Assembly: GCA_964624395.1 (NCBI GenBank)
Contig: CAZUWY010000001.1
Span: 10,971-74,970 of the forward strand
DNA length: 64,000 nt
Source of the DNA: UBA1046 sp964624395
Lineage (GTDB): Bacteria > Bacillota > Clostridia > Saccharofermentanales > DTU023
Direction of reading: 5' to 3'
Position 1 is the stretch's first letter. Every line of letters starts with the position of its first letter. The notes under the pieces are model-generated. The model was not told the origin of the DNA and made no database searches. It was given only the letters and a program-made list of their open reading frames with translations. Shown piece after piece: positions 7,948 to 16,718 of this stretch. The position numbers were made by a program, and so were the translations under genes.

Positions 7948-9024
7948 TCACGCCTCCAGTGCCAGGATATCTTCTATATTGGCCAGCAGCTCCAAAAGAT
8001 CTTCCCTTTTGCAATCAGCCATGGTAGCTATGCGGAAAGTAATATTTTTGTACTTGCCATAGCCGTTGCTGATCACAAAACCTCTTTCACCCAGTTTTTT
8101 ATTGAGCTCTGCAAAATCGAAGCCGGTGGTATTGTTAATGCAAGTAACAGTATTGGAGCGGCATTCAGGTGCGGCAAAGAGAGAAAAATGCTTTTCAGCC
8201 CAGCCTCTCAAAATATCTGCCAGCTCCTGGTGCCGGCTAAAACGATTTTCGATGCCCTCTTTGTTGACAATGCAATCAAGCTGATAGTCGAGAGCAAACA
8301 TATGAGATAGAGATGGAGTGGAAGGGTATTGATTGCTCTTTTTTACCTGGTCGTAAAGCTTGACGATATCCAGATAAAAACCTCTATGCTCATTTTCTCT
8401 GGCCGCCTCATAAGCCCTGTCAGACACAGAGCACAAAGACAGGCCGGGAGGCAGGCCTAAGCATTTTTGCGTGGAAGTAATGCAGACATCAATGCCCCAT
8501 TTATCAACTTCAATCTTTGCTCCCCCCAATGAGGAGACAGCATCCACCAAAAAAAGCACACCTTCATATTTCTTAATGACTTCGCCTATTTCCTCCACCG
8601 GATTCATGATGCCCGACGAAGTCTCATTATGCTGAACAGTTACAAGATCATACTCCCCTGTCATCAGTGCCTTTTCCACCATTTCAGCTGTGGTGGGCTG
8701 ACCGGGCTCGGAAGTGAATTTATCCGCTGCAACATTATTGTATTGAGCAATCTCATACCAGCGGTCACCGAAGGAGCCTACCGAAAAGACAGCCGCCTTC
8801 TTTCTGGTACAACTCCTGATAGCGGCCTCCATCAGGCCCGTTCCCGATGAGGTAGAGAGAATTATCGTATTTTCTGTAAACATGAGTTTTTGCAGCTTCT
8901 CAGAAATGCTTTTCTGAAGTGCGCTTGCCTCTTGGGAACGATGGCCGATCATGGGTGTGGCCATTTTGGCCAAAACTTCTGGCAGAACTTCTACCGGTCC
9001 GGGAATAAATAGTTTCTTGTGCAT
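7948..9024 (-). CDS. serC: Class V aminotransferase, phosphoserine / serine-glyoxylate type
   Basis: A 358-residue PLP enzyme of the class-V (fold type I) aminotransferases. It opens KKLFIPGPVEVLPEV, with PMIGHRS at residues ~25-31. The aspartate that binds PLP is in LVDAVSSLGG, and the Schiff-base lysine is in STQKCLGLPPGL. This subgroup includes archaeal/clostridial phosphoserine aminotransferases as well as alanine-glyoxylate aminotransferases. The tight link to a serA-type gene favours 3-phosphohydroxypyruvate to phosphoserine. First gene of a three-gene operon, with GGAGG 7 nt before the ATG at 9024. Confidence 0.82.
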   Translation of the reverse strand: MHKKLFIPGPVEVLPEVLAKMATPMIGHRSQEASALQKSISEKLQKLMFTENTIILSTSSGTGLMEAAIRSCTRKKAAVFSVGSFGDRWYEIAQYNNVAADKFTSEPGQPTTAEMVEKALMTGEYDLVTVQHNETSSGIMNPVEEIGEVIKKYEGVLFLVDAVSSLGGAKIEVDKWGIDVCITSTQKCLGLPPGLSLCSVSDRAYEAARENEHRGFYLDIVKLYDQVKKSNQYPSTPSLSHMFALDYQLDCIVNKEGIENRFSRHQELADILRGWAEKHFSLFAAPECRSNTVTCINNTTGFDFAELNKKLGERGFVISNGYGKYKNITFRIATMADCKREDLLELLANIEDILALEA

Positions 9025-9207
9025 AATACCTCCTCACAAATAAATCCCATTTGCCAAGCCATAGATAGCTGGGCAATAGGAATATTCTAGCAGGCAGACT
9101 TCTTTCTCTCAAGCTAAAGATGTCATATTTATGCAGTATGAGGAAGATATATGCTCGACAGCCCCTTGTTTAGGGCAATTAGAGATCTTTTGCCAGTAAA
9201 AATAAAC

Positions 9208-12200
9208 TCATTCTAGACCGCTCCAGCTGACGCTGCTGCCACCAGGGGTGGATTGCACCTGCAGCTGCGGATTCAAATTGTCCTTCAGCATTGCCGTATG
9301 GGAAATGATGCCGATCATCCTCTGGCCTTCTGACAGTTCCTGCAAAGTCTGCATGGTTATCTGGAGGAAATGCTCATCGAGATTGTCAAAGCCCTCATCG
9401 ATAAATAAAATATCCAGTTCTATGCCTCCGGCATAGGCCATGATCACATCGGACAGGCCGAGGGCAAGAGAGAGGGCGGCATTAAAACTTTCGCCGCCTG
9501 ACAAAGTGGATACAGGTCTTATCTTCCCTGTATGAAAATCCATTACGGCCAGATCCAGTCCACTTTGCCTTTTTAAATCCTCGGCGTCACTTCGCACCAG
9601 CTGAAACTGGCCGTTGCTTAATTCATTGAAGCGCTGATTGGCCCTTTCAATGATCCTGGCAAAATGCCAGCTTTGCACCCAGGCCTCAAAACTGATTTTT
9701 TCCCGGCCAGCAATTCGGCCATTGGCCACATCTGCCAGATGCTCCGTTCGGGCAGCCTTAAGCAACAATTCAGAAACCTCCTGCCATTTAGCCTTCAGAT
9801 CTGCTTCAATCTGCCTAAGGCTCTCTTTTCTGATTTGAACCTGGCCCAGCTCAGTCTTGGCCTCTTCAATCTCTGCTGTTATTTCTGCAATCTTTGCCTG
9901 CAGCTCCTCCAGGTCAATGAGCTCTTTACCCCTGTATCTGCTTTCAAGCTGCTTTTGCTCATATTCCAGCAGCTCTTTTGTCCTTTGCCGCTCTTCAACC
10001 TTGATGGCCAAAAGTTTTTCCCTTTCTTCAGCCAGCATAAATTCTCGCCAGGGCTCATCAGCGGCAAAGCCGGCGGCTGTTATTCTTTCCCTCAGCCTGG
10101 TCTTTGTGGTGAGTAAATTTTTCTCTTGCCTGGCAATGCTGTTGTTTAACTCTTCCTGCCTGGCCAAAAGTTTTCCTTTTTTCAGCTCTAGCTGTTTTTC
10201 CTCTTCCTCAGCTGCCAGAAATTTTGCTCTCATTTCCTCAATTAGAAGAGATATCTCCTCCAGTTTCGCTTGAGCTGCCTCTGGACTCTTTGCGGTGAGT
10301 CCCGCCGCTCTGTCAGTCAAAAGCTTTTTCAAACCTGAAATTTCCTGATTTAGCTCCAGCAATTGATCATTTTTTGCTGACGCCTCGCTTGCCATCCCTT
10401 CAAGCTTTACTGTTATTTCTTCAATTGCCAATTTATCTATTTCCAGCTGCTCAACTTTTTTCTGGCTGATTGAAAATTTATCTTTGCCCAATTGATCGAG
10501 TTTAGAGATAAGCTCTAATCTTGCACCGGCAGCCGCAGAGGCAGCCTGCAAAAGAAGAGTCCGAGACCCGCCATCTGCCAGCTCCTCATCTTCAGACGCT
10601 GAAAGCAGGGCAGCTATTTCTTCAGTCCCTTTTCTTAGAGACTCAATTTCAGCGCCATCCAGCAGCTCCTTCAGCTTTTTATCCCAGCTGTGAAAATCTT
10701 CTCTTTGCCTTTGCTGTTTTTCCTGCCACTGATCATTTCCCAGGGCAATTTCTCGGTCCAGGGCATGCTGGGCGGCAGATAGCTCTTTAACCCTTGCGCG
10801 CAAAAGATCCAGCTCTTCTTTGGTCGGCGCAGTATCCATCAAGCTTGCGGGTTTAGGATGAGAGCTTGAGCCGCAAACAGGACAGGGCTCATCCTCAACC
10901 AGCTTTCTGGCTAAAAGGCCGGCCATATTGGCTGTATAAAGATTTGCCTCTTGCTCAAGCCTGGCCTCTAAACTTTCCAACAACTCATTCTTTGCTTGAA
11001 AGTCCTGGCTCTTTTGGGCCAGTTCCTTTGCTTTTTCAGCCAGTTCAGTGGTTAGATCAATAGTCAGAAGTTCGGTTCTAAAGCGCATCAGCTCCTTGAT
11101 AAAATAGCTGAGCTGCTGAAACTCTTCCTTAACTGCTTCACTATCTTGCAAGGCCAAGCTTATCTTTTGCTGCTTTTCTTTCAGCAGTAAGATTTCGGCC
11201 GCGACCTTTTGCCCTGCTTTTGTTAAGCTTTCATGCTCCTTTTGATATTTAGCCAGCAGATCTTTTGTCTCTTGTTGTTTTTCCCAGCTAAAAAGCTCCT
11301 GGCCAAGCTTTACTTTCTCTTCTTCAATTATTTTTAGTTTGGGCCTCAAAAGAGCATGCTCTTGCAGCTTTAATAAAAGCTCTTCTTCTTCCTCATCTAA
11401 TGCCGGCAGTTGAGCTTTGATTTTTTGGCGATTATTTTTAAGTTCAGCAAGATCTTTTTCTAAACGCTCTTTTTCTTCACTGACAGGAAAGATTTCTCGT
11501 CTTATCCTTCTTGTCAGCGTCAGAAGCTGGCTTTCCTCATTTGCCTCTTTAATACCTTGATTAAATTCTCGCTCCCTGATCTCAAATTCCCGCCAGAGTT
11601 TGACCATGTCATTATGCTTTTTGGCCTTGAGCTCTTCTTCTTTAACCTGCTGCTGTTTGCTCTCAGAGGAGAGAACTGCATTTTTCTTTTTTTCAATCTC
11701 TCCTTCTGCCTGCAAAAGGGCAGTAGCTAAATCATCTAGCACAGCTGGTATGCCGGCTCTGATTTCATCCATCTTGCCGCTGCCGGCAGGGGATATGCCA
11801 AAATTATAAATTTCCTCATAGGGCTTCAGCCTGCTCAAAAGCTGATCCAAGATGAGACTTTGCCCGTAAAGATTATTATTCAGGCGATTGGACTCTTCTT
11901 TCAGCAAATCTTGAATTTGCAGAAATCTGCCCGTATCAAAGATGCGGCGAAAGATCTCCACCCGCTCTTTGCTGGAGGCATTGAGAAGATCGCGAAATTC
12001 ACCCTGGGCAATCATGGCGATCTGCCTAAACTGATTTAGATCAAGCCCCAGCAATTCCTCCACGAAAGGCTCAACATCCGCTCTACGGCTGAGTATTTTT
12101 CCATTGGGCAGCGTCATTTCCACTTCAGCCGGCTGTTCGGTGAAACCATCACCTCTCATTTTAGGCCTCTGGTAGGAGGGGCTGCGCGTTATCTGATAGA

Positions 12201-12462
12201 TTTCCCCGCGATGCTCAAATTCAAGACTGACATAGGTTTTACTGGAGGGAGCGGCAAAATCCGAGCGCAGATAGCGTGTTTTTCTCCAGCTGCCGGAAGC
12301 TGAATCGTAGAGGGCGAAGCAAAGAGCATCAAAGATGGTGGTCTTGCCGGAACCGGTGTCGCCGGAGATGAGAAAGAGCCCCTCAGGGTACAAGGTGAAA
12401 TCTATTTCCTCCCTGCCGGCATAGGGGCCAAAAGCCTGCATAATTAAATGTCTTGGCTTCAT
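9208..12462 (-). CDS. sbcC: Exonuclease subunit SbcC (Rad50-like ATPase)
   Basis: A 1084-residue SMC-like ATPase that works with SbcD to cut DNA hairpins and process double-strand ends. The N-terminal ATP-binding half has the Walker A GDTGSGKTT (about residues 34-42). Two long coiled-coil arms rich in Glu, Lys and Leu flank the zinc hook CPVCGSSSHP near the centre. The C-terminal half has the ABC signature LSGGESF and the Walker B region LDILFIDEGFDNLD. Length and order are normal for the family. The start overlaps the sbcD stop by four bases (ATGA), implying coupled translation. Confidence 0.96.
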   Translation of the reverse strand: MKPRHLIMQAFGPYAGREEIDFTLYPEGLFLISGDTGSGKTTIFDALCFALYDSASGSWRKTRYLRSDFAAPSSKTYVSLEFEHRGEIYQITRSPSYQRPKMRGDGFTEQPAEVEMTLPNGKILSRRADVEPFVEELLGLDLNQFRQIAMIAQGEFRDLLNASSKERVEIFRRIFDTGRFLQIQDLLKEESNRLNNNLYGQSLILDQLLSRLKPYEEIYNFGISPAGSGKMDEIRAGIPAVLDDLATALLQAEGEIEKKKNAVLSSESKQQQVKEEELKAKKHNDMVKLWREFEIREREFNQGIKEANEESQLLTLTRRIRREIFPVSEEKERLEKDLAELKNNRQKIKAQLPALDEEEEELLLKLQEHALLRPKLKIIEEEKVKLGQELFSWEKQQETKDLLAKYQKEHESLTKAGQKVAAEILLLKEKQQKISLALQDSEAVKEEFQQLSYFIKELMRFRTELLTIDLTTELAEKAKELAQKSQDFQAKNELLESLEARLEQEANLYTANMAGLLARKLVEDEPCPVCGSSSHPKPASLMDTAPTKEELDLLRARVKELSAAQHALDREIALGNDQWQEKQQRQREDFHSWDKKLKELLDGAEIESLRKGTEEIAALLSASEDEELADGGSRTLLLQAASAAAGARLELISKLDQLGKDKFSISQKKVEQLEIDKLAIEEITVKLEGMASEASAKNDQLLELNQEISGLKKLLTDRAAGLTAKSPEAAQAKLEEISLLIEEMRAKFLAAEEEEKQLELKKGKLLARQEELNNSIARQEKNLLTTKTRLRERITAAGFAADEPWREFMLAEEREKLLAIKVEERQRTKELLEYEQKQLESRYRGKELIDLEELQAKIAEITAEIEEAKTELGQVQIRKESLRQIEADLKAKWQEVSELLLKAARTEHLADVANGRIAGREKISFEAWVQSWHFARIIERANQRFNELSNGQFQLVRSDAEDLKRQSGLDLAVMDFHTGKIRPVSTLSGGESFNAALSLALGLSDVIMAYAGGIELDILFIDEGFDNLDEHFLQITMQTLQELSEGQRMIGIISHTAMLKDNLNPQLQVQSTPGGSSVSWSGLE

Positions 12463-13634
12463 TTCTCTTTACCCCTGTTAGAAAAAAATCCTTTGATCTT
12501 AAGCCCGGCTAAAATCTCTTCTTCCCTCTGATTAATCTCTCTGTCCTGGCGCTCTTTAAAGAAGCGAGAAAAGATTTCCGTTTTGCTCAAGCTGGAAAGA
12601 TCGTCGAGGTCAAGCATACTTTCCGCCGGCAGAGCATTTTTATTTTGCTCATTTCTTAGCTGCATGATATTGGGATAAAAACGCCGCAGATTAGATAAAG
12701 GGTCAGCCAGGACCTCCTGGTCAGTGAGAGTTATCTTCAAATAATCCAGCCGCTGGGGATCTTTAGCCGCCAGCAGATCTGCCCCTTCTTGCAGCAGCTC
12801 TAAAAAATTTCCCCGCAGCTCTCTCAGATCGCGCAGCGGTGTCAGCTGATGCTCTTTTATCTCGATTTGACCTTTTTCTCTTAAATCAATCTGCAGCAGT
12901 TTTTTATCTACTTTCACCTCGCTAAAGGAATACTTCAGCAAAGATCCGGCATAGCGGATATGATCCTGACCCATCTTTTGCGGCTTATGCAGATGGCCCA
13001 GAGCAACATAGGAAAAATCGGCAAAGAGGGAGCTGTCCACCGCTTCTATCCCTCCGGCGTAAATTGTTTCTGATTCCGACTGTTCCGGCAGGCTGGCGCC
13101 GGAAACTACAAATTGATGGGCCAGTAAAACATAGCGTACATCAGGATCATAACTAATCCTCTGGAGGGCAAACTGCACTGCCTCAGCTGTGTTTTTAATC
13201 TCGTCTTCAGCCGAAAATGCTCTGACATGAGCCGGCCTTAAATAAGGCAGGAGTACAAAAATCAGGCGGCCGTATTGGTCTTGAAGTTCGACTGTCTCAG
13301 GCTGACCGGCGAAGGGACCGGCGATATGAAGGCCTTGCTTTTTGAGTATTTTTGCCCCGAAGGATAATCTTTCAGCCGAATCGTGATTGCCGGGGATTAT
13401 AAGTACCCTGCGCTCAGGAATCAAGAGACGCTCAAGGAAATTATCCAGCAGCTGGACAGCTGCTGACGAGGGCTGCGCTTTATCGTAGATATCCCCGGAC
13501 ATCATAATCACATCAGGACTGATCTGATCAATTTTGGCCAGAATCTGCTCGAGCAGATAACTTTGGTCTTCGAGCAAAAAAAAGCCGTTTACCCGAATCC
13601 CGATATGCAGATCTGCCAGATGAACAAGGCGCAT
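12459..13634 (-). CDS. sbcD: Exonuclease subunit SbcD (Mre11-like nuclease)
   Basis: A 391-residue metallophosphoesterase, the nuclease subunit of SbcCD. Metal-binding motifs are in order: LADLHIG (residues ~6-12), MMSGDIYDKA, IPGNHDS, LLAHQFV and the LGHLHKPQ motif. A C-terminal region of ~130 residues contains the dimerisation and SbcC-binding part. The ATG at 13634 starts MRLVHLADLHIG, exactly the family start. It precedes sbcC with a 4-bp overlap. Confidence 0.96.
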   Translation of the reverse strand: MRLVHLADLHIGIRVNGFFLLEDQSYLLEQILAKIDQISPDVIMMSGDIYDKAQPSSAAVQLLDNFLERLLIPERRVLIIPGNHDSAERLSFGAKILKKQGLHIAGPFAGQPETVELQDQYGRLIFVLLPYLRPAHVRAFSAEDEIKNTAEAVQFALQRISYDPDVRYVLLAHQFVVSGASLPEQSESETIYAGGIEAVDSSLFADFSYVALGHLHKPQKMGQDHIRYAGSLLKYSFSEVKVDKKLLQIDLREKGQIEIKEHQLTPLRDLRELRGNFLELLQEGADLLAAKDPQRLDYLKITLTDQEVLADPLSNLRRFYPNIMQLRNEQNKNALPAESMLDLDDLSSLSKTEIFSRFFKERQDREINQREEEILAGLKIKGFFSNRGKEK

Positions 13635-13699
13635 ATGACCTCCATTTTCCTCTTGCTTTCTAAAATCTATTTCTCAAAAATTTTCTGCCGGCCAATGAT

Positions 13700-14830
13700 T
13701 TAAACAATAAACAAATGATGGCCGATTTTGCTCAGGCATTCACAGCCGTCAGCCGTGATCAAGACCTCATCTTCCACCCGGATAAAACCTTTTTCCGGAA
13801 TATAAACACTGGGTTCAACAGTGAAAATCATGCCCGGCTTCAGAGCTTTTCTTTCCCCCGGAGCCAAAAATGGTGTTTCATGCACATCCAGACCGATTCC
13901 ATGTCCCAGCTTATGGATAAAGCGCTCGCCATAGCCAGCCTTTTGCAATACATCTCTGGCTGCCCGGTCTGCTCTTTCACCGCAGGATCCGGGATACATC
14001 TCAGCCATGCCCCGACTTTGCGCCTCAATGACCAGCTGATGAATCCTTTGATCCTCCGCTGCAACTTTGCCAACAAAAACTGTGCGGCCAAAATCTGTGC
14101 AATAGCCCCGGTAAAGAACACCAAAATCAAGACCTAGGATCGAGCCTTCCTTGACCTTGAGGTCTGAGCTGCCAAAGTACTGGCCGGGACTGCCCCCGCC
14201 TGTATAGATCTTGCTGGCAAAGGAATTGCCTGCGGCCCCGTACTCCTCCATCAACCTATCAATTTCTCTTTCCAGATCACGGATATATGCTCCGGGACCT
14301 ACCATTTGCAAAAAGTCAGTAAATATCTGATCAGTGATTTTGACCGCCTGGCGCATCACAGCGATTTCCTTTTCATCCTTAACTGCTCTTAGAGATGCGA
14401 TTATGTCATTTTCATCAGTTAAAAGAGCGCCATATTCAGCCTGCAAGAGTAAAGCCAGGGCTGCCGGAACATCTTCAGCCAGGCCTATCTTTTCGCCCTT
14501 AAGTTTTAATGTTAAAAAGATCTCCCTCACTGTTTTGGCGGCAATATCTCCATCAGGAAAACCGACAAATCTGGCCGGGCAATTATCTATTTCTATTTTT
14601 GCCTCAATACTGTAGATATTAAGCCTGGGCAGCAAGGCTACAACATCGTCCGCCGTAACGATCAGGCAAGAATAGATGGAGCTGTGCTGCCTGTGTTTGG
14701 TTGGACCGCCGCCAAGCCTTGGTATACCGGCAAGATATTCCCAATTGGCATCAGGAGGAACTATATAGGCAAACAGATCCCTTTCAGCCATTTCTTTTCT
14801 CAAGTCCCTGATTCTTTGCCGATAATCCAT
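13700..14830 (-). CDS. M24 metallopeptidase (Xaa-Pro aminopeptidase/dipeptidase family)
   Basis: A 376-residue creatinase/prolidase-fold peptidase. The N-terminal creatinase domain (about residues 1-150) is followed by the M24 catalytic domain. The five metal ligands are visible: the two Asp in LGLDFGVLYRGYCTDFGRT, the His in GHGIGLDVHE, the Glu in FTVEPSVYI and the Glu in RVEDEVLIT. It likely frees amino acids from Xaa-Pro peptides in the cytoplasm, feeding peptide catabolism. I place the start at 14830 (MDYRQRIRD) because AGGAGATC precedes it; an in-frame codon at 14869 has no ribosome binding site. It is followed 65 bp later by sbcD on the same strand. Confidence 0.88.
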   Translation of the reverse strand: MDYRQRIRDLRKEMAERDLFAYIVPPDANWEYLAGIPRLGGGPTKHRQHSSIYSCLIVTADDVVALLPRLNIYSIEAKIEIDNCPARFVGFPDGDIAAKTVREIFLTLKLKGEKIGLAEDVPAALALLLQAEYGALLTDENDIIASLRAVKDEKEIAVMRQAVKITDQIFTDFLQMVGPGAYIRDLEREIDRLMEEYGAAGNSFASKIYTGGGSPGQYFGSSDLKVKEGSILGLDFGVLYRGYCTDFGRTVFVGKVAAEDQRIHQLVIEAQSRGMAEMYPGSCGERADRAARDVLQKAGYGERFIHKLGHGIGLDVHETPFLAPGERKALKPGMIFTVEPSVYIPEKGFIRVEDEVLITADGCECLSKIGHHLFIV

Positions 14831-15070
14831 CCCTGATCTCCTCTTAGCCTTTTTGTATAATATTAACATTAGTACTATAAAATATTTTAGAGCAGGGAAC
14901 TTTTTGCCTCGGCAAGGCGTCTAAATGGCGACGGGATTTTGATTTGTCTCAAGCTGAGGCGGCGGATAAAGCGACAGGGTATGGTTTAATTAAATCATAG
15001 CTGAAGATAAAGACGAAACTAAGACAATACGAAATAAAGACAACAAGATAGAGACTTAGGAGATTAAATT

Positions 15071-16402
15071 ATGAAAAACTCAAGGAGAAATACTCTCATC
15101 CTGATCTCTTTGCTCCTGGCCGTAGCTATACTCTTTGCCGGCTGTAGCAGCAAGAAAAAGACAGATCAGACAGGAAAGGGCGAAAATAAGGGCAATTCTT
15201 CCATAATTGATAAGTTTAAAGGCAGCAGTTTTTCCATTCAGCAGGCAGAAGATAAATTTGATTCAGCCGCAGCCAAAGCTGATGCAAATGCTCAAAAAGC
15301 CTCCGCTCAGCTGGGCAGCTTAATCAGAGAAAGCGGCAAAAAAATCATCAAAAATATAAATGAAGACAGTTTTGTCTTCTCCCCTCTCTCCTTTTATTTT
15401 GCCTATGCCAGCTTGTACAACGGCGCTAACGACCAAGGTGCTGCAGAACTAAAGGATTTGCTGCTGGGTGATCAAGCTATTGATCGTGATGCCCTTAACC
15501 AGGCAGCCGGTCTTTTGATTAGAGAAATGACGACTAATAAAGGTTTTCAAGTGATGGTCAATACTATGCTGGCCGGCAGAAATGATCTGGATTTTGCTGC
15601 AAGCTTCCTGCAGGCGGCAACTGACTATTATGAGGCAGTGGCCGTAAAAATGGACTTTACCCAGAAAGAGGCTGTCATCGCTCTCGACAACTGGACCAAA
15701 GAGAAAACCGAAGGACTGATCTACCCGCTCTTCGGTGAAGATTATATTTTTGATCCCCTGACCACTCTGGTTTTGATCAACACCGTTTATTTCCAGGGCG
15801 ACTGGCAAAATAGCTTTGATCCCAATTACAACTGGGAGAAAGAGTTCTTTGGCTTAAAAAATACGAATACGGTTGAAATGATGAGCGATAGATCCTATCG
15901 GGGCTATCAGGAGACTGACGACTACCAGCTGGTGTCAGTGAGTTATTTGGGTGGGGCTGAAATGCATCTTTATCTGCCGGCCGAGGGCAAAAAGCCACTC
16001 GACATTCTTTTGGCTGAAAAAGAGATTGACTTAAGCTCTTACGATATTGTGCTCAATATGCCCAAATTTGACCTGGAAAGTGATATTGGTCTGACAGAAA
16101 TGTTAAATGATCTGGCGCCAAGTATTCTGACCAGCGGCAGCCTGCAGGAACTGATGACTAGGGCTGATAACCCGGCGCTGGATCTTTATGTCAGTGAGAG
16201 CTTTCAGAAAGCCCGCGTGATAGTTGACGAAAAGGGGACAGAAGCTGCAGCCGCCACTGTGATCATTGTTGAAGAAACTCTGGCCGGAATTGATATGGAG
16301 GTTATTGAACCTCTGGTAATCACCTTTGATCGGCCCTTTGCCTGGGAGATTGTCTATAACAATGTGCCGCTGTTTACCGGCGTGATTAGTGATCTGCCTT
16401 AA
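15071..16402 (+). CDS. Serpin-family lipoprotein (copy 1)
   Basis: A 443-residue serine protease inhibitor anchored as a lipoprotein: MKNSRRN, a hydrophobic stretch, lipobox FAGC (Cys at ~25), then a Lys/Ser-rich linker. The serpin fold starts near residue 65. Core motifs include FVFSPLSFYFAYASLYNGA, LVLINTVYFQGDW (s3A/breach region) and the C-terminal ITFDRPFAWEIVYN. The reactive-loop hinge E387-K-G-T-E-A-A-A-A-T is the inhibitory consensus (small residues P12-P9), so it should be a real inhibitor. Counting from P17 as in antitrypsin puts P1 near Thr403, but the loop is longer than usual and P1 is uncertain. Clear tandem duplicate of the next gene. A strong terminator follows. Confidence 0.93.
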   Translation: MKNSRRNTLILISLLLAVAILFAGCSSKKKTDQTGKGENKGNSSIIDKFKGSSFSIQQAEDKFDSAAAKADANAQKASAQLGSLIRESGKKIIKNINEDSFVFSPLSFYFAYASLYNGANDQGAAELKDLLLGDQAIDRDALNQAAGLLIREMTTNKGFQVMVNTMLAGRNDLDFAASFLQAATDYYEAVAVKMDFTQKEAVIALDNWTKEKTEGLIYPLFGEDYIFDPLTTLVLINTVYFQGDWQNSFDPNYNWEKEFFGLKNTNTVEMMSDRSYRGYQETDDYQLVSVSYLGGAEMHLYLPAEGKKPLDILLAEKEIDLSSYDIVLNMPKFDLESDIGLTEMLNDLAPSILTSGSLQELMTRADNPALDLYVSESFQKARVIVDEKGTEAAAATVIIVEETLAGIDMEVIEPLVITFDRPFAWEIVYNNVPLFTGVISDLP

Positions 16403-16425
16403 GAAATATTTCAAGCTTTAACTTT

Positions 16426-16453
16426 GCGGATCAATTCTTTTGATCCGCTTTTT
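16426..16453 (+). terminator. Intrinsic terminator after serpin copy 1
   Basis: GCGGATCAA (16426-16434) pairs perfectly with TTGATCCGC (16440-16448) around a 5-nt loop, followed by TTTTT. The second serpin must therefore have its own promoter in the next 265 bp, where I see no other clear element. Confidence 0.88.
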
Positions 16454-16718
16454 ATTGACTTAAAGATTTATTACAGAAATAACGAAGGTCAGAGCAAAAG
16501 AAATCTCTTGCCCTGCAGATAGCAAATTAGGGATTATCTCTTGATTTTTTGCCAATGCTAATTGAAAAGAAGAATTATTCTCTCAGCTGGGAACCTTTAA
16601 CTAATCTATCGCGTCTAATTTTTGAGCAAACAAAATCTGCTGGTAAATATTAGGCATAATAAACTTAGAAAAGATGATCAGAAATAAAAAACAAATATTA
16701 ATTAAAGAGGATTTAGTT

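Noticed and set aside
9638..10273. Open frames on the plus strand opposite sbcC (for example 9664-10116 and 9857-10273)
   Set aside because: They are antisense shadows of a well-supported sbcC; the translations are low-complexity, without domains or ribosome binding sites.
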